DNA of 64,000 nucleotides from Fistulifera solaris. Taxonomy: Eukaryota > Bacillariophyta > Bacillariophyceae > Naviculales > Stauroneidaceae. The notes beneath the pieces were generated by a model that worked only from the letters and a program-made list of their open reading frames with translations, had not been told where the DNA came from and ran no database searches. The translations under genes and the position numbers were made by a program. Positions 34,150 to 46,800 of the stretch are shown here, piece after piece (within the stretch, counting starts at the first letter, position 1; the number at the start of each line of letters is the position of its first letter). The DNA lies in the NCBI GenBank assembly GCA_030295235.1, contig AP026124.1:1674001-1738000 (forward strand). The letters are read 5' to 3'.

Positions 34150-35646
34150 TTAAGCATTTAGAGGGTTGGCTATCCCGTATTGATTGAGCAAGGTCACTTT
34201 CTTCTCACGGCAAACCGGCGATAAGAAGGAGACCAAGGGGTTACCGCAGAGGTTCTTGAAGTCATCCAAAGCCTTCGTTTTCTCCGTCGCGGCTTTGGCA
34301 GCTTCGGCGGCGTTTGCTGCAGCTCTACGGGCTTCTTCCTTCTCTGCCTCCTCCTTAGCTTTCTTCTCCTTAGCGATCTTCTGGGCTTCTTCGGCTGCCA
34401 CCTTAGCAGCAAGCTTTTCTGCAACATCGCGCGCGGCATCTGCTGCAGCTTTTCTTTTCTTTTGCATAACGTGCAGCTTCCTTAGCTGCCACCTTAGCAG
34501 CAAGCTTCTCTGCTGAAGTCATTTCATTGACCGAGGGACCAAGAGTAGAAAGACGAACTCGATAAATCACATCGCCCACAGTTTTCCATTGCCACCATGC
34601 AATCGCAATCAATCCGGCAAGTACAACCGCGACCGCAGCCATTCGGATGCGCTTCTGTCGCTTCCTCAGGCGACGAAGCGTGCTGCGACGTTGATTTCCA
34701 AAAGCAGGTAACGGATCCGGTGCAAAACTAAATTCTTCTTTTCTTTTCGGAGAGTTGAGTCCAGTGCTATAATCTTTCATAGAGGAGTAGTCCTTATCGA
34801 ACTTGCTAGGCGAAGCGAGCTTTTCCCACTTGATTCCATCCTTGTCGATAGTCTTTCGTGGGGCGTCATCTTCTTGGAATAGTCAACTATGGGAACGTAA
34901 TCATCATCGATTTCGCGAGTATAGGCGACCTTCTCCCACGTTACATCGCCGCCTTCAATCTTGGATTTCGCATTGTAAATATCGATACCATTGCTTGAAT
35001 CAGCCGGATTGTCGCCTGTTAGATGAGAGATAGGAACCGTTGTTTTTGAATCTCCGCAAATGGAATCAGGCGACGCGGGCGAAGGCGTCAACGAACGAGG
35101 GGACGAAGCCCTGGTATCGGGTGTATCCTTGACAGGCGCGGCGACCTTACGCGTTGACACAGGTGACGACACTCGAATGGCTTCCAGTGCTCGAGCCATT
35201 TCTTGTGAAGCTTGAACGATAGCATCTACATCATCAGATGTTCTCCTCGTACTGGAAAGGTCACTGAGATCGGCACTATTCGATGAGATGTTGGCCTCGA
35301 TTTCAACTTCAGGGACATCAGCAGAAAAGATCTCGTTTTCTTCGATTACTTTTTCCTTGACGCTGTAAACGTTGTTGCTGCTGAAACTTTCGGCCTCTTG
35401 AACATGATGCGCATCGAAGATGTTGGTAACTTCCATCGAGCTGCAAACCGAGTCCTTGTCTTTAATTTGAATGGTTTCGGGGAAACCGCTGGAAAATGAA
35501 GCTCCTGACATGCTCTTGCTAGAAATCGTCCGCATTTCGTTTGCAAGACGCTCCGCTTGTGCTAGCATTTGCTCGAGTTCATCGTCTTGTGGGTCCAAGT
35601 CAAGGGCATCGGGCTTGATAGATCGCTGTTCTGTCGCGCTGCTCAT
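34150..35646 (-). CDS. membrane protein with Ala/Lys-rich tail (two frame breaks)
   Basis: 498 residues after correction, ATG at 35646. Residues 1-230 are acidic and Ser-rich. Two related segments (GGDVTWEKVAYTREIDDDYV and DGIKWEKLASPSKFDKDYS) look like an internal repeat. A single transmembrane span follows (MAAVAVVLAGLIAIAWWQW). The C-terminal 110 residues are an Ala/Lys/Glu helix with repeated EKLAAKVAA units, then a short Cys-containing end. Breaks lie near 34871-34875 (A2, one short) and 34450-34453 (A4, one extra) and cancel to 499 codons. The repeated DNA of the tail could also mislead assembly. Function unknown. Confidence 0.65.
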
Positions 35647-36838
35647 TTTGCCAGATGCCTATTTCGTAATATAATGCACCGGCAACTAATAAATTGATAA
35701 CAACAATAATGACCGGACAGTCGACAACGAAATCTCCCATCGCCCCCGTCCGCATTATTTTTTTCAAATCGAAGGGGACGCGTGACGGCAGAATGCGTCT
35801 GTTTGCATTCTCCCTCTATGGAACCGGTACTGAAATCGTTAACAATCCGTAAACGGTTTAGAGCTTATTAGACAAAGCTGCGTGACATCTTTTGTTCCAT
35901 TTTCTAGAGTTCTGTGTAGCACTACGCTAAAATGTACAATAGCGCCGTCCACAGTTGCCTTTTAAACTTAGACATATAAAGACTATCAATAGGATAGTGA
36001 CCATAAATATATTCATACATGTATAAATAGGCACATTTTCTTGGACTTCCTTTTCAAATTTTGGTTTTAACAAACTTTTCGAATTACGAAGCGACACAAG
36101 CACAGCCTATGACGGAATAATCTAGCTACAGAGATACCAGGTAAAGCTAGTAAGGCTTAATTTACAATTATTTACAACAAACGTTGACGGCAAACTGAGA
36201 AGCAATGGTTAGCAACAGGAGGATGGGAAACCATCACGCATATTAAAGTTGTGACCTATGACGCTGCTACTAATGTAACAGGCCCGAAATGTAGTTTGTC
36301 GTCAAGTTATTGCCGATTAAATATCCGTCGTGAGTCACGATAGCTCATTATTTTCTTTCAGTCCGCTCCTCCGACTTTTCCTTGCTAGTCTAAGACGTAT
36401 AAGAACAAGCCTTTGGTATTCAGCCACTCCGCCATTCGCTAGCGGAACCGTAACTGCTTCATCAATGCCAGACGACTATACCTTAAATTTTTAACCTGAA
36501 CCGTAACTGCTCCAAAAAAGCCAGACGACTGTAGCTTGAATTTTTAACCTGAACCGTACCTGGTAACTGCTCCAAAAAAACCAGACGACAATACCTTGAA
36601 TTTTTAACCTGAACCGTAACTGCTCCAAAAAAAGATACGGAGTAGACGACAATACCTGGTACCCTGAATTTTTAACCTGAACCCGAACCGTAACTGCTCC
36701 AAAAAGCCAGACGACTAGACCTTAAATAACTTATACGCGAAGCAACGTGCAACAACACAAAAGTTTTGACCCTTTCTCAGGCAAAGCATTTGATCATTTG
36801 CGTTCATCAACGAGCAAACCACTTTCATTGTCTGATCC
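35647..36838. other. 1.19-kb spacer holding the 36.4-kb minisatellite
   Basis: No coding frame. The first 800 bp are AT-rich and unremarkable. The last 400 bp carry the tandem repeat listed separately. It is divergent promoter space for the Ala/Lys-rich membrane protein and the small two-exon gene. Confidence 0.45.
36443..36720. repeat. ~53-bp minisatellite, five units, with short word insertions
   Basis: The unit is AACCGTAACTGCTCCAAAAA followed by GCCAGACGACTATACCTT and GAATTTTTAACCTG. Five units are present. Unit 3 has CCTGGTA inserted after CCGTA. Unit 4 has GATACGGAGTA in place of GCCA, and TGGTACC inserted in the TACCTTGAA part. Otherwise the units differ by single bases. The array lies 118-396 bp upstream of the small gene's ATG. 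Confidence 0.85.
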
Positions 36839-37268
36839 ATGTCACTGCCGATAGAAACGCCTAGCGTGAAGGTCACGTATTGGATCAACGGCGAGCAAAC
36901 CGAACAAAGAACATGGGATGGAAGCAACACGCCTCACGCCGTCGTGGGTCTGCTTGCGGGACAAGATGCTGCTGAGAGGGTACGATATAAAAAGTTATAT
37001 TTAGTATAAAATAATCTCGCTTTTCTAACCTTTTTTTGTATGAAAACCGAATCAGCCAGAGCCAGGTGAATTTCGCTACAGCGGACGCCATGATGGCGGT
37101 CTGTTGCCAGCCCCCAAAGAAGGAGGACCAATGGCGTTAATGATAGGATGTGTACAAGAGGCAAAGAAAGCGAATGATGAATACTTAACTAGTGTAATAG
37201 AAAAGGAGAAAGACGAAATTCCAACTAAAAAAGTCAAAGCACGACTCCTGAATGGCTGCGCAAAATGA
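36839..37268 (+). CDS. small two-exon gene, 117 residues, unknown function
   Basis: Exon 1 is 36839-36979 and exon 2 is 37056-37268, joined across a 76-bp GTACGA...TCAG intron in phase 0. The product begins MSLPIETPSVKVTYWINGEQ and continues through TPHAVVGLLAGQDAAERPEP, GEFRYSGRHDGGLLPAPKEG and GGPMALMIGCVQEAKKANDE to a Lys-rich end. No signal or membrane segment. Neither exon is long enough to show as a large open frame, so this gene is easily missed. Support is the splice pair, the preserved frame on both sides and the coding-like composition. I do not recognise the family. Confidence 0.6.
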
Positions 37269-37795
37269 TTTTCTATCGAATGGAAAAGGATTCGAAGCGT
37301 TTATTATCAAATGGGACAGTAATTTGCTTTGCAAGTATGCTTGCTGGTCGCTTTCTTCAGAAGTACCGGTAAAGGAAGGAATAGGGTATACCTCGGCAAG
37401 CAAAAGTTATTTCTCAAAAGGCTACCTAGCACCTAGCTATTTTCCTTTTCCTCACAATTTGATTCACCGGTTAAGATAACTGCTTATAGTTCGATTCTGC
37501 TTTTTAGTATTTGTTTCGAAGATTACAACTTATATGAAATAGCATAGAGGAAGAGGTTCATCTCTTTTGCTTGTTACTGGATGCGATAACGATAGCCCGT
37601 GACTCATCCAAGCATGAATGTGCCAGCGTTCGCCACGTACCGTGTCTGGTACCAACGAATGACGAGCGACGCACCTTCGTTTTCCTTGCATTCTTGCATT
37701 GAAAAGGGCTGTCGAGGCGAGGGGGATAAAAAGGTAAAGCAATTTTAAACTAACCAAAGAATACAACTCTTGTTGAACTCTTGCAACATGCAACG
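37269..37795. other. spacer
   Basis: 527 bp between the small gene and the PPR gene. A GGTACCAACG word is near 37648. No gene is seen. Confidence 0.4.
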
Positions 37796-40700
37796 ATGAT
37801 TCCACGCTCTTTTCATGTCTTACCAGTGTATGTTTTCTTCATAATACTTCGATGGTCCTCAACAACCGTACAAAGTCTTCTGTTTCAGTCTAATCAACGA
37901 CACCCGTTCACTTGTCGACGCCATCATACTTCCACTATTGTGTTATGCAGTAACAACTCAAACCTATTAGAAACGAGAGACGATGCTACCGAATCTTTCT
38001 TGCTGGATGTCGAAGAGGATCAAAATTATTTTCCACGAAATTCTGCTTGGTTGGAGGAGGCAACTTTGTCGTTGCTCAATGAAGATCTCTATCCCATCGG
38101 AGAGCTTTCGGAGGAAGACGTTGTGACCATAACAACTCTCATGGCGGCTTGGTCGAAACGAAAGTCGGTGGATGCTGCTATCACCGTCGAACGCTTACTA
38201 AAGCGCGTTGTGGACGACATGCAAGTGGGGAACTCGGTCGTGCAAGTCACGACGCGATTCTATGTATATGTAAGTCCACAATGAGTGAACGGGTATTTCT
38301 TGGCAGCAATCGAGCCGATATATCTAAAAAATTGTGTTGCTTGCATCCCTAGGCGATCGATGCGTGGTCACGCTCTGGTGCAGAGGGCTCGGCGCAAAGA
38401 GCTCAACAAATTCACGATGCCATGATACAAACATGCCACGCAACAGACAATCCGCTTATAGCACCTTCCACAATTAGTTACAACAGTGTCATGAATGCAT
38501 GGAGTAAGTCAAACGATCCAACGGCTGCAGAAAAAGCGGAGGATTTGTTGATGGAGCTCGTAGATTCGTATCGAAACGGCAACAACGAATTGAAACCAGA
38601 TGCTATCAGTTTCGCGACCGTTTTACATGCTTACGCCAAATCACAACTTCGGGAACGGGTCGCTAGAAGCGAATCCCTTTTGAAATGATAGACACCTTGG
38701 GAATGCCTCCGAATCCGTATGCGTACTCAGCATTGCAAAGATGTACGCCCGTGCGGGAACGCATGATGCTCCACAGAAAGCTTTCGAAGTGCTAGATCGC
38801 ATGAATGAACTATATCGAGCGGGCAATCTCAGTATGAAGCCTTCTACAATCAATTACAATGAGGTTTTAAATTCATTGTCTCGGACCCCCAGTCGGAAAT
38901 CAGCAGAAATGGCGGATCGACTGTTGATGAAGATGGAGCTCCCGGTGGAACAAGGCGGATACGATGTTGAACCCGACCGTTTGTCGTACGCCGTTGCAAT
39001 CCTTGCTTGTGCCAGATGTCCCGACGAAGCTTTTGCCGCACAAGCTGCAGAAGCCAATTTAAGAAAGTTAGAAGCTCGCGCGAGACGAGAGGACCAGCGA
39101 CGGCGTGAAATCTCGAGTGCTGCGCCTCCCGCCGTAACCCTGGATATTGAATCGTTTAACGTTGTTCTGACGGCAATTTCAAAATGCCGAGAACCAGATG
39201 CACCTGAGCGAGTTCTGGATATTATTCAGCGAATGGAACAGTACGCGGCCGACGGCAATGAGTCGCTGCGACCTAATCTCAGAAGTTGGAACGCTGTTTT
39301 GAACGCTTTTGCGCGAGCCACAAAACGGCAAGACAGGAATTTTGCTGACGAATCTCAGCGTATTTTAGAGAGATTGCTTTTTCAAAGTAAAAAGGGACAA
39401 AGCTCTATCAAACCCAACGCATACACGTTCGCTGCTGTTCTCAATGCTCAGCAGCGATCTGGTGATCCCGATGCCGCAGAACGTGCCGATTGTATTGTTC
39501 GGCAAATGGAAGAGTTATATGAATCGGATGATCTTGAAGCACGTCCTGATGTTTTCCATTATACCATACTTCTTAGTGCATGGGCTAGGTCGGGGTCCCC
39601 GCGTGCTGCCGACCGATGTTTGCAAATTCTAACTCACATGTACGAGCGAAGTAACGTGGGGATCGATAATGTGAAGCCAAATGTTCGAACATACAATGCG
39701 GTTCTTGATTGTTTGTCTAAGTCACGCAAAGAAGATATTGCTGAGCAGTTGTTGTATCACATGCTGGATTTATTTCGAAGGGGGGATCACGCATCAAAAC
39801 CCGATGCATTTTCCTTCAACTGCGTTATTCAAGCATTCGCGAAGTCCGGTGCGAGAGGCAGTGGTAAAAGAGCAGAAGCTGTTCTCGATCGTTTTCTCGA
39901 ATTCCAAGAAGAAAATCCTTCCGTGGGACCAGATACGCGCGCGTTCAGGTATATAATGTCTCATTACAGCCGAAGCTCAAACATGGACGCACCCTACCGC
40001 GCTGAATATGTGCTGAACCGGATGATTTCACTCTACAAATCAGGACATAGACATTTAGAGCCATCATTGTCGATGTTCACGACAGTAATGGATGGCTACT
40101 CGTATGCTAACCATCCAGATGCTGGAAACAACGCCGAACGTCTTCTTCGACTAATTCGAGAGTTACAAAGAAGTTATGGTTGTTCCCATTTGGTCGCCCA
40201 CACAGCTCTGATGAACAGTGTCCTTATGGCTTATGCGACATCGGCTGCAAAGGATGAACAAGCTGGTTTTCGTGCAGAAGAGTTATTACTAGACATGGAA
40301 AGAAGTTACGCCGCGGGGGACGCGTCACTCCAACCTGATACTAAAAGCTATGGATTGGTTTTGTCCGCGTGGTCCAAATCTTGCAGTTCGCACAAAGCTC
40401 GCAGAGCACTCCAGCTCCTTAGACGTATGGAACAAGCCCAAAGAGAAGGAAACGATCGGGTTAAAGTAGATGAGCATGCATATTCTCTCGTAATCAACAC
40501 TTGCGCATTTTGCAATGACGCAGTTGACGTCGAAATCGATGCATTTGAAATTGCCTCAAAGATTTTTGACGAGATGCTGTCTTCCTCAGACAACAGCCCA
40601 TCTAGTCTAACATACGGCTGGTTCATTCAGGCATGTGGGCGGCTGCGTGTGTCGAAAGATGACAGTGCAAAGGCAATTAAAAAAGCTTTTAAACGATGCT

Positions 40701-40873
40701 GTGATGATGGCCTTTTGAATGACTTCGTATTCCATAGGTTGAAAGGCGCTGCATCGGATGAGGTTTTCTTGTCGCTACTAAGTGGGCCGGCTCTGAGTAA
40801 TCTAAAAGACGCAAGAAAGCAAAATGTTTCAATTCATCAGCTACCGTTTGATTGGCGAAGAAACTGCAAATAA
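37796..40873 (+). CDS. large pentatricopeptide-repeat protein, two exons (two frame breaks)
   Basis: An organellar RNA-binding type protein of about 998 residues. The ATG at 37796 opens a hydrophobic signal-like N-terminus (FHVLPVYVFFIILRWSSTT). A short first exon (to 38269) is joined over an 83-bp intron to 38353. From residue 120 on, PPR units repeat every 40-55 residues with the pattern KP(D/N)..(S/T)(F/Y)..V(L/I).A(W/F)(A/S)(K/R)S, for example LKPDAISFATVLHAYAKSQ, IKPNAYTFAAVLNAQQRSG and SKPDAFSFNCVIQAFAKSG. The interval 38683-38739 reads as a PPR unit (MPPNPYAYSALQ) only if A3 runs at 38683-38685 and 38737-38739 are each four A, giving 999 codons. A single one-base loss there would also restore length. 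No DYW or SMR tail is present. Confidence 0.85.
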
Positions 40874-40898
40874 TGTCACAAAGGCGCTGTCATGGGAT

Positions 40899-43800
40899 TT
40901 AATTAATCCTGATTGTCCGGACGTTTTCATCCATCTGTAAGCCCATGTCATTCCACGATGACAAGAGGAGGTAATTCAAAAGTTTTTGCACGGCGAAGAC
41001 CAGGCGACTTCTTGTGCTCGCATCATATTTCCCTTCGCGTTCCATTACCTCTACGGCAATCGTATGATCAGAATGTTCTGTAAGAATCAGAAACACATTT
41101 TCACTCCGACAGTAAAATAGTTTTCGTGCCAGCCCTAGAGACCATGAAGGAGAAAATGCAGGCTCTCTCTCCAAGCGAGAACAATAACGAGTCCACTCTC
41201 CAAGAACGTTTCCGTTGCAAATCATTTTGATTCTTTCCAAGTCAAAACTTGATTTTAAAATATCTGAAACGGGCTTCACGACACAGAACCTAATGAGCTC
41301 TTCAATTTCACTTATTATTGGGGCTCCAGCTTTCGTCATGCCCGATAATTTTGTCCATAAATTGTCTCGATACAAAAGTCTCGCAGCCATCCGCAGCTCT
41401 CGATATGCGAGACCAGCAGCTTCCACTGCTATATTGTCAATTATCGTTATTGCAATGTTCGAACCGGGTCGAAACATGAATTCATGAAGATTTCTGCCCT
41501 GTGTACGACACAGGATGATTAGGCCAAAGCTATCCGTCGATGAGGGATTGTGAGTTATTGAGCAAAGAGAGAATGTTCCGTTCACGAGGATTTCCGTCTT
41601 GAAGCACAAACCGTTTTCTCCGCATCGCAAAATATTTGTGTTGTTGGAGGTGGAAGAAAGCCACTGGAATAATGTGGAAGCATCGTATCTTGATAGTGAC
41701 GGATCGCAGAAAGATGTCAGGACTATCTGGGTAGAGAAAGCCCTAAAACTTGATCTTAGTACCAATCTTTGATCAGCTAATGCACGGTGAAAAATCAAGT
41801 CTTGTAGCAACTTGAAAGCGTCCTCGTACTCAAGGGGTCCGTCCACTGATTTCAATGCTCTCTCGGCAACCGAGGCTGCGTGATCAAAAAGAGCCTTGTC
41901 CAATCGGAGCTTTTGCTTGGAGTGAAATAATAAAATGTCCATCCCAGTTGCATCTTTTTCTCGCATTGCGCTAGAAGAATATCTTCTTTTTTTCGTTTGA
42001 TCCCAACGGTCTCTCTCCTTTCGACGGCGAGGCAATAGAAGGAGAAAAGATTCGGCCGAAAGCATGGAAGATGTAAATGACAGGATCGAAAGTCTCGTAA
42101 CGCAAATGCACTTGGCCGACGTCACTGATCTTGATTCTGAGGAAATGACCGTTCTGTCCGACGAGTTACCATTGTTCTGGAGCGGCATGACCATGAATCC
42201 ATCAACCAAAGATGTTGTCACCTGGGCAAAGGAGACAATAAACGAGGGCCTGAGTGCAGAAGGAATTGGGAGCATTTCTGAGACAAGTGCCACGCCACAA
42301 CTATTCTCTTGGAGCAACGACCACGCGCTAGCCAATGACACATCCTTCTTTGGTGCCAAATGCCAAACAGCTGAATTCGCTGCCTTGGTCGTTCTGGCTT
42401 GTTCAGTGTGTGCGCGAGTCTGTCCAGAGTTGGCTAAGCTACTATATTGTTTTTGGATGCTAGCTTCCTGTGGATCAACGTAGTTTGTTCGAGTCGTCTG
42501 TATGGCTACGTTTGGAGTAACGCCTTTGAGTAGTGCCACCTGGCCCTTTCGTGTCTGTGTAGGCTGCCTCTGAACATTTGTCGTGTTTCCAGAAGGTGTG
42601 CCTTTAAATAAATTTGAGCTAGCTCTAGCCCTTGAAGCGGCTACTGCGTGCAACGCCGACCCCTCAACAGACTTCCCAATCAATTTTGGCTTCCTTATGC
42701 TCGTCGGGCGGCTTATCCGACGCCTTGGTGCCGATTGCGATTCTCCCAAGAGAACATCTGGAGCACCAGATTGACCAGACGAGTTTATTTTGGATTTCTC
42801 CTCTCTGTTGTTGATCTTTGAAAGCTTTCCTGGCTGCTTTGCTGGCTCTTTTGTGCTTCTAGGTGCTAATATCCTGAGTGAATTCCTCTGCAGCGTGTCT
42901 ACCGAGGACCTTGCGACGTTGCTCATCTGGTTCTCTTTAGAAGTTACCCGAGCTGCTATCTTTTCAAACAAACTTGTAGTCCAGTTATAAGCGAGTAGAG
43001 AACGCTTGTTGCGTTTTACGACTAGCACGAAAGCCAGAGATCTTGAAAAGAATAATGGGCTGTTCTCTTTCATTTGTTCAAGAGCAGCAACAACAAGGTC
43101 CGACTTCGCACCTTTGTCACTTATGGCTACCTCTTCAAAAAGCTTGGGTGGACCTTTTTCATGTTGACGAAAAAGACAAAATATAATGTATTCAGGACAG
43201 TCTACGGGCTCGTCTTCCTTCGGGCGAATATTCGATAGATTCACCATTTCGGGGGGTTCATTCCGTGACAACCGTATTGTACACAGTTCGAAAAGAAGAT
43301 CATGACCCTGTAGTGTCTCTTTTGACTCCAGTCGCATCTGGTCTAAAATGATTCCATTTGTGAGCTCGAAAGCAAACTTGGCGACATTCGATGCCCGTAG
43401 ATCTGCTGCATCGTATTGGAACTTTAGCACAGCAGGATGCGGTAAATTGTACGACGATTCAAGCATGCTTGTGATGGCAGGTAATCCAGGGCAAAGACAT
43501 TCAATTGCCTCATCTCTTGACAAATCACCCGAAACTCTGTAGTCCAGCGTTTTATCCATGTCTGCACTTCGCTTCCTTCTAAGTAGATTCTCCAGGGTCC
43601 AAGCTGCAAGCCCTTGATTCAAGGTCAACTTGAGCCAATCATGAAGAACCTCCCTCTTCAAAACGGTATCATAGATTTTTATTTGCACGAAAAACTTAGA
43701 TTCCATTCCAACTTTGTCTTCATCACTAGAGAGATCTAGTAAGTCAATCAATCTGATGTCCATTACGTCCACGCTCAATTTATTGTCCAAAGCAGCCGTT

Positions 43801-46800
43801 TCGCCAATGGAGGGTAGCGAAGAAACCTTCTTCCCTTGCTCATTGATCAGAGACACTTCGATCAACCCCACACCCGTTCCTGTCATTCTTGAAAATTCGG
43901 CGCCCTTTTTAGTAAGAGTACTTAAACCCTGAAACTCCGGGTCGAGCTTAGACGAATGGTTGTTGTAGTAGAACATCATATTAGGGACGTCTTCCCCCAC
44001 GCAAGAAGTGTCATCGTTCCCATCTAAGCCCTGAAAGAAGATGGAATCAGGTGCTAGTAATTGTTGGAAGAAAGTAGATCCGCAAATATTTTGCTTGAAG
44101 TACAAAGGACCATTCCAGGATCGACAGCAAGCTTCGGAAAAGCGTACTTTTTGACCCTGGGCGACGACAATCGCGATGTTTCGTCCCCGTCATCAAGTCG
44201 GCTCCAAATTTCTTCAAATGTCAAAACGAAGTTGATGTCAACCTGTTTCCAAAGATATCGTGGATTTTTCGTGAGAACACTTGAAAGCATTTCCACTGCT
44301 ATGCCATAAAGCTTCTTTTGAAGTAGTTCTCGCAACTGCTTAGTGATGGAAGGTCCAGGTTGATCAATACCGTGAACAAGAAGCTCAATTTCTCCGTCGG
44401 GTTCAATGCCTCCGCCACGAGCGGATAACATCATGTAGAATATTGAACCTTGTTCATCTTTATATACAAAGACTCTCATACGATTTGAGACTGCGAATAT
44501 ATGAAGAACAGTTGCTTCTAACGTCCTCGCGACCTGCAATGGATTCGTAGCACAGCGATGGAAGAGATCGAAGGTGGTCCTAAACAATATAGGACACTGA
44601 AAAACGCCCGTATCGAAGACGTCTTTTTCTTTCACCACAAAACTACTTTCGCTAGTTGCCACAGAATCCGGTGGAATAAGGAGAATGCTAGCGCTTTTGG
44701 AAGCATGCAAACGTTCCAGAAGCAAGATTTGGTTCGTGCGGTGAGCGCACTGCGATACAAGCTCTTGTATTCTTTGCATTATTCTCAAACTCTCTTCTTC
44801 GCCGTCAGGATGGTGAACCTCGACGACAACCAAACCGCGGGATCGCCGAATACTAAGAAAACAAAAGTATGGAAGTGATGTTAACTCTGAGTGGTTCAGA
44901 ACAACAAAGCTGTAGCCATCGTCAAAAGCCTTCAAAGACACTAGCTTGTTGACAGCGAATTGATCTGATAAAAGTTGGAAGGATCCTTCAAAAGTCAGAT
45001 CATCTCTCGCTGCCGAGGATGCTGGAACCATTAAGTCTAACTTTGAAACGTAAAAGTACAAATCAACAGTCGACGCTACCGAATGGCGTGCTTGTCTGAG
45101 GCAAAGCCGGGCGAGTCGTAGATCGGCGTCTCCAATTGCAGAGCCTTGCCTGCGGAGTCTTCCGAGATGTTGCTCCGCTAAATTGCCGAATCAGAATGTA
45201 TAAGTAATGGGCTAAGATGAACAAATTGATTTTTTTACCACTTACCAACGTGGGCATTCAACAGCAAGGCGAGATCGGATGCCGCCGACACATGCGACGG
45301 AGGGAGCTCTCTTACTTGACGCTTACTTGCTTTCTCTGGGTCTTCCGTGTAAAGGGAAAGCATAACGGCAATACTCGTGCCTCGCTTAACAGCTTTCAGG
45401 TCCTGAACGGATGCGATCTTGTCATCTACTAAAATTCTTGCAAACAGAGGAACGGGTCGTACACCACCGTGGTATCCACTTTCACCAATGGAACTCGAAG
45501 ATACGCTTATGGCAGACGAGCTATCCAATGATTCCCCGTCAACGATGGATCGAAAAACAACATCTTCTTCCTCTATGTTTTTTACAACGTTACGGTCGTC
45601 TCCGTCATCATTGTTGTCGAATGGCTCAATTGGCGTTGGGTCACCGTCTTCGTCATGACTCGCAAGCATGTTTCTGAGTGGACTGGGATGATAAGCGAAA
45701 CATAATTGGTCGCCAGGGACAGGTTCTAAAGACGAGGAAAGAATTTCGAACAGCTTCGACTCGACGCCTCCTCCTTCGTCCAGTATTTCAACCCTTACTA
45801 CTTCAACAAAGCTTAGCTCGTTGAGAACTTGAATGAAATCACTCGGTGCGAAACAGAATGGTTCATTGCGTAAAGTGCTATCTAAGGCAGCCAAATACGC
45901 GGAACTCGCGTAGTTTCGCCTATGGCCACGATCCAGAGAATCGGTAAAATCAGTGACGCACATATGCTCCGTGATGTGATCGTCGTCGATACCATCCTCA
46001 ACGACATCGTCGCGTCGACTATAGAGCTGAAACGAAGTAATAAGTTGCAGGCCTTTTCAATTCAGATTCAAAAGGGACGCCGGTATGGCTGCACTTACGT
46101 CTCCAACGCCAATGGTGAAAAATGCCATGTCGATGTGCGTGGTAGATACGTCAGCCACATTTGTAGTGACTTGCTCTTGCGGCAAATGGACTATGCTAAG
46201 AGTATTTTTGTCATATTCAACCAAAAACCAATCACCTGATCCTTGACCGTCCATCGCAAAGCTGGGATCAATTTCCAGCTTCGCGACTCTTGGACCGAAA
46301 ACTTGAGACAAAAGCATTTGTTCCGTCAACCTCCTAAGATGCTCGTTAGCTGTTGTTTCCATATCATGGAAAAATCGCATTCGTAGGAAAGAGTGTGATG
46401 CGTACCCAAGCAATCTTTGTACAAATGCTGTTTGAAGTGGTGATATATCACTGAATTCATTACTTTCGTTTGACAATTGCAGCAGTGCCCTTCGACTTTG
46501 CAAAGCTAAAGCGCACTCTTGATCCCTTTTCCCCAGAGTTTGAACTAATCGGTAAAATTCAGAAAGAGGCGAGGGAATGAACAAAGAAGACCGGGAAAAT
46601 TGGCCGCTTTCGCTTTCAATGTGGAAGTCGACAACAACTTTGTCGGCAAGTATAGAGAGCTGGTATTGAACAAGAGTTCCCGGCTCATTCCTTGCGTCTG
46701 ACTTGTGAACAATTTTGGCAAGAAGCGCGTACTTGTCGCACGAATCCAACAGAAGAAAGTTGCCTATTTCTGTCCTTCGCTTTATGAGCAGAGGAAGAAG

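Noticed and set aside
34300-34510. Recent DNA tandem repeat or mobile element in the EKLAAKVAA-rich region
   Set aside because: The repetition is a low-complexity Ala/Lys helix within a gene, not a mobile unit.
42064-42483. 139-codon plus-strand frame inside SZT2
   Set aside because: Antisense to a conserved coding region; composition follows the SZT2 codons.
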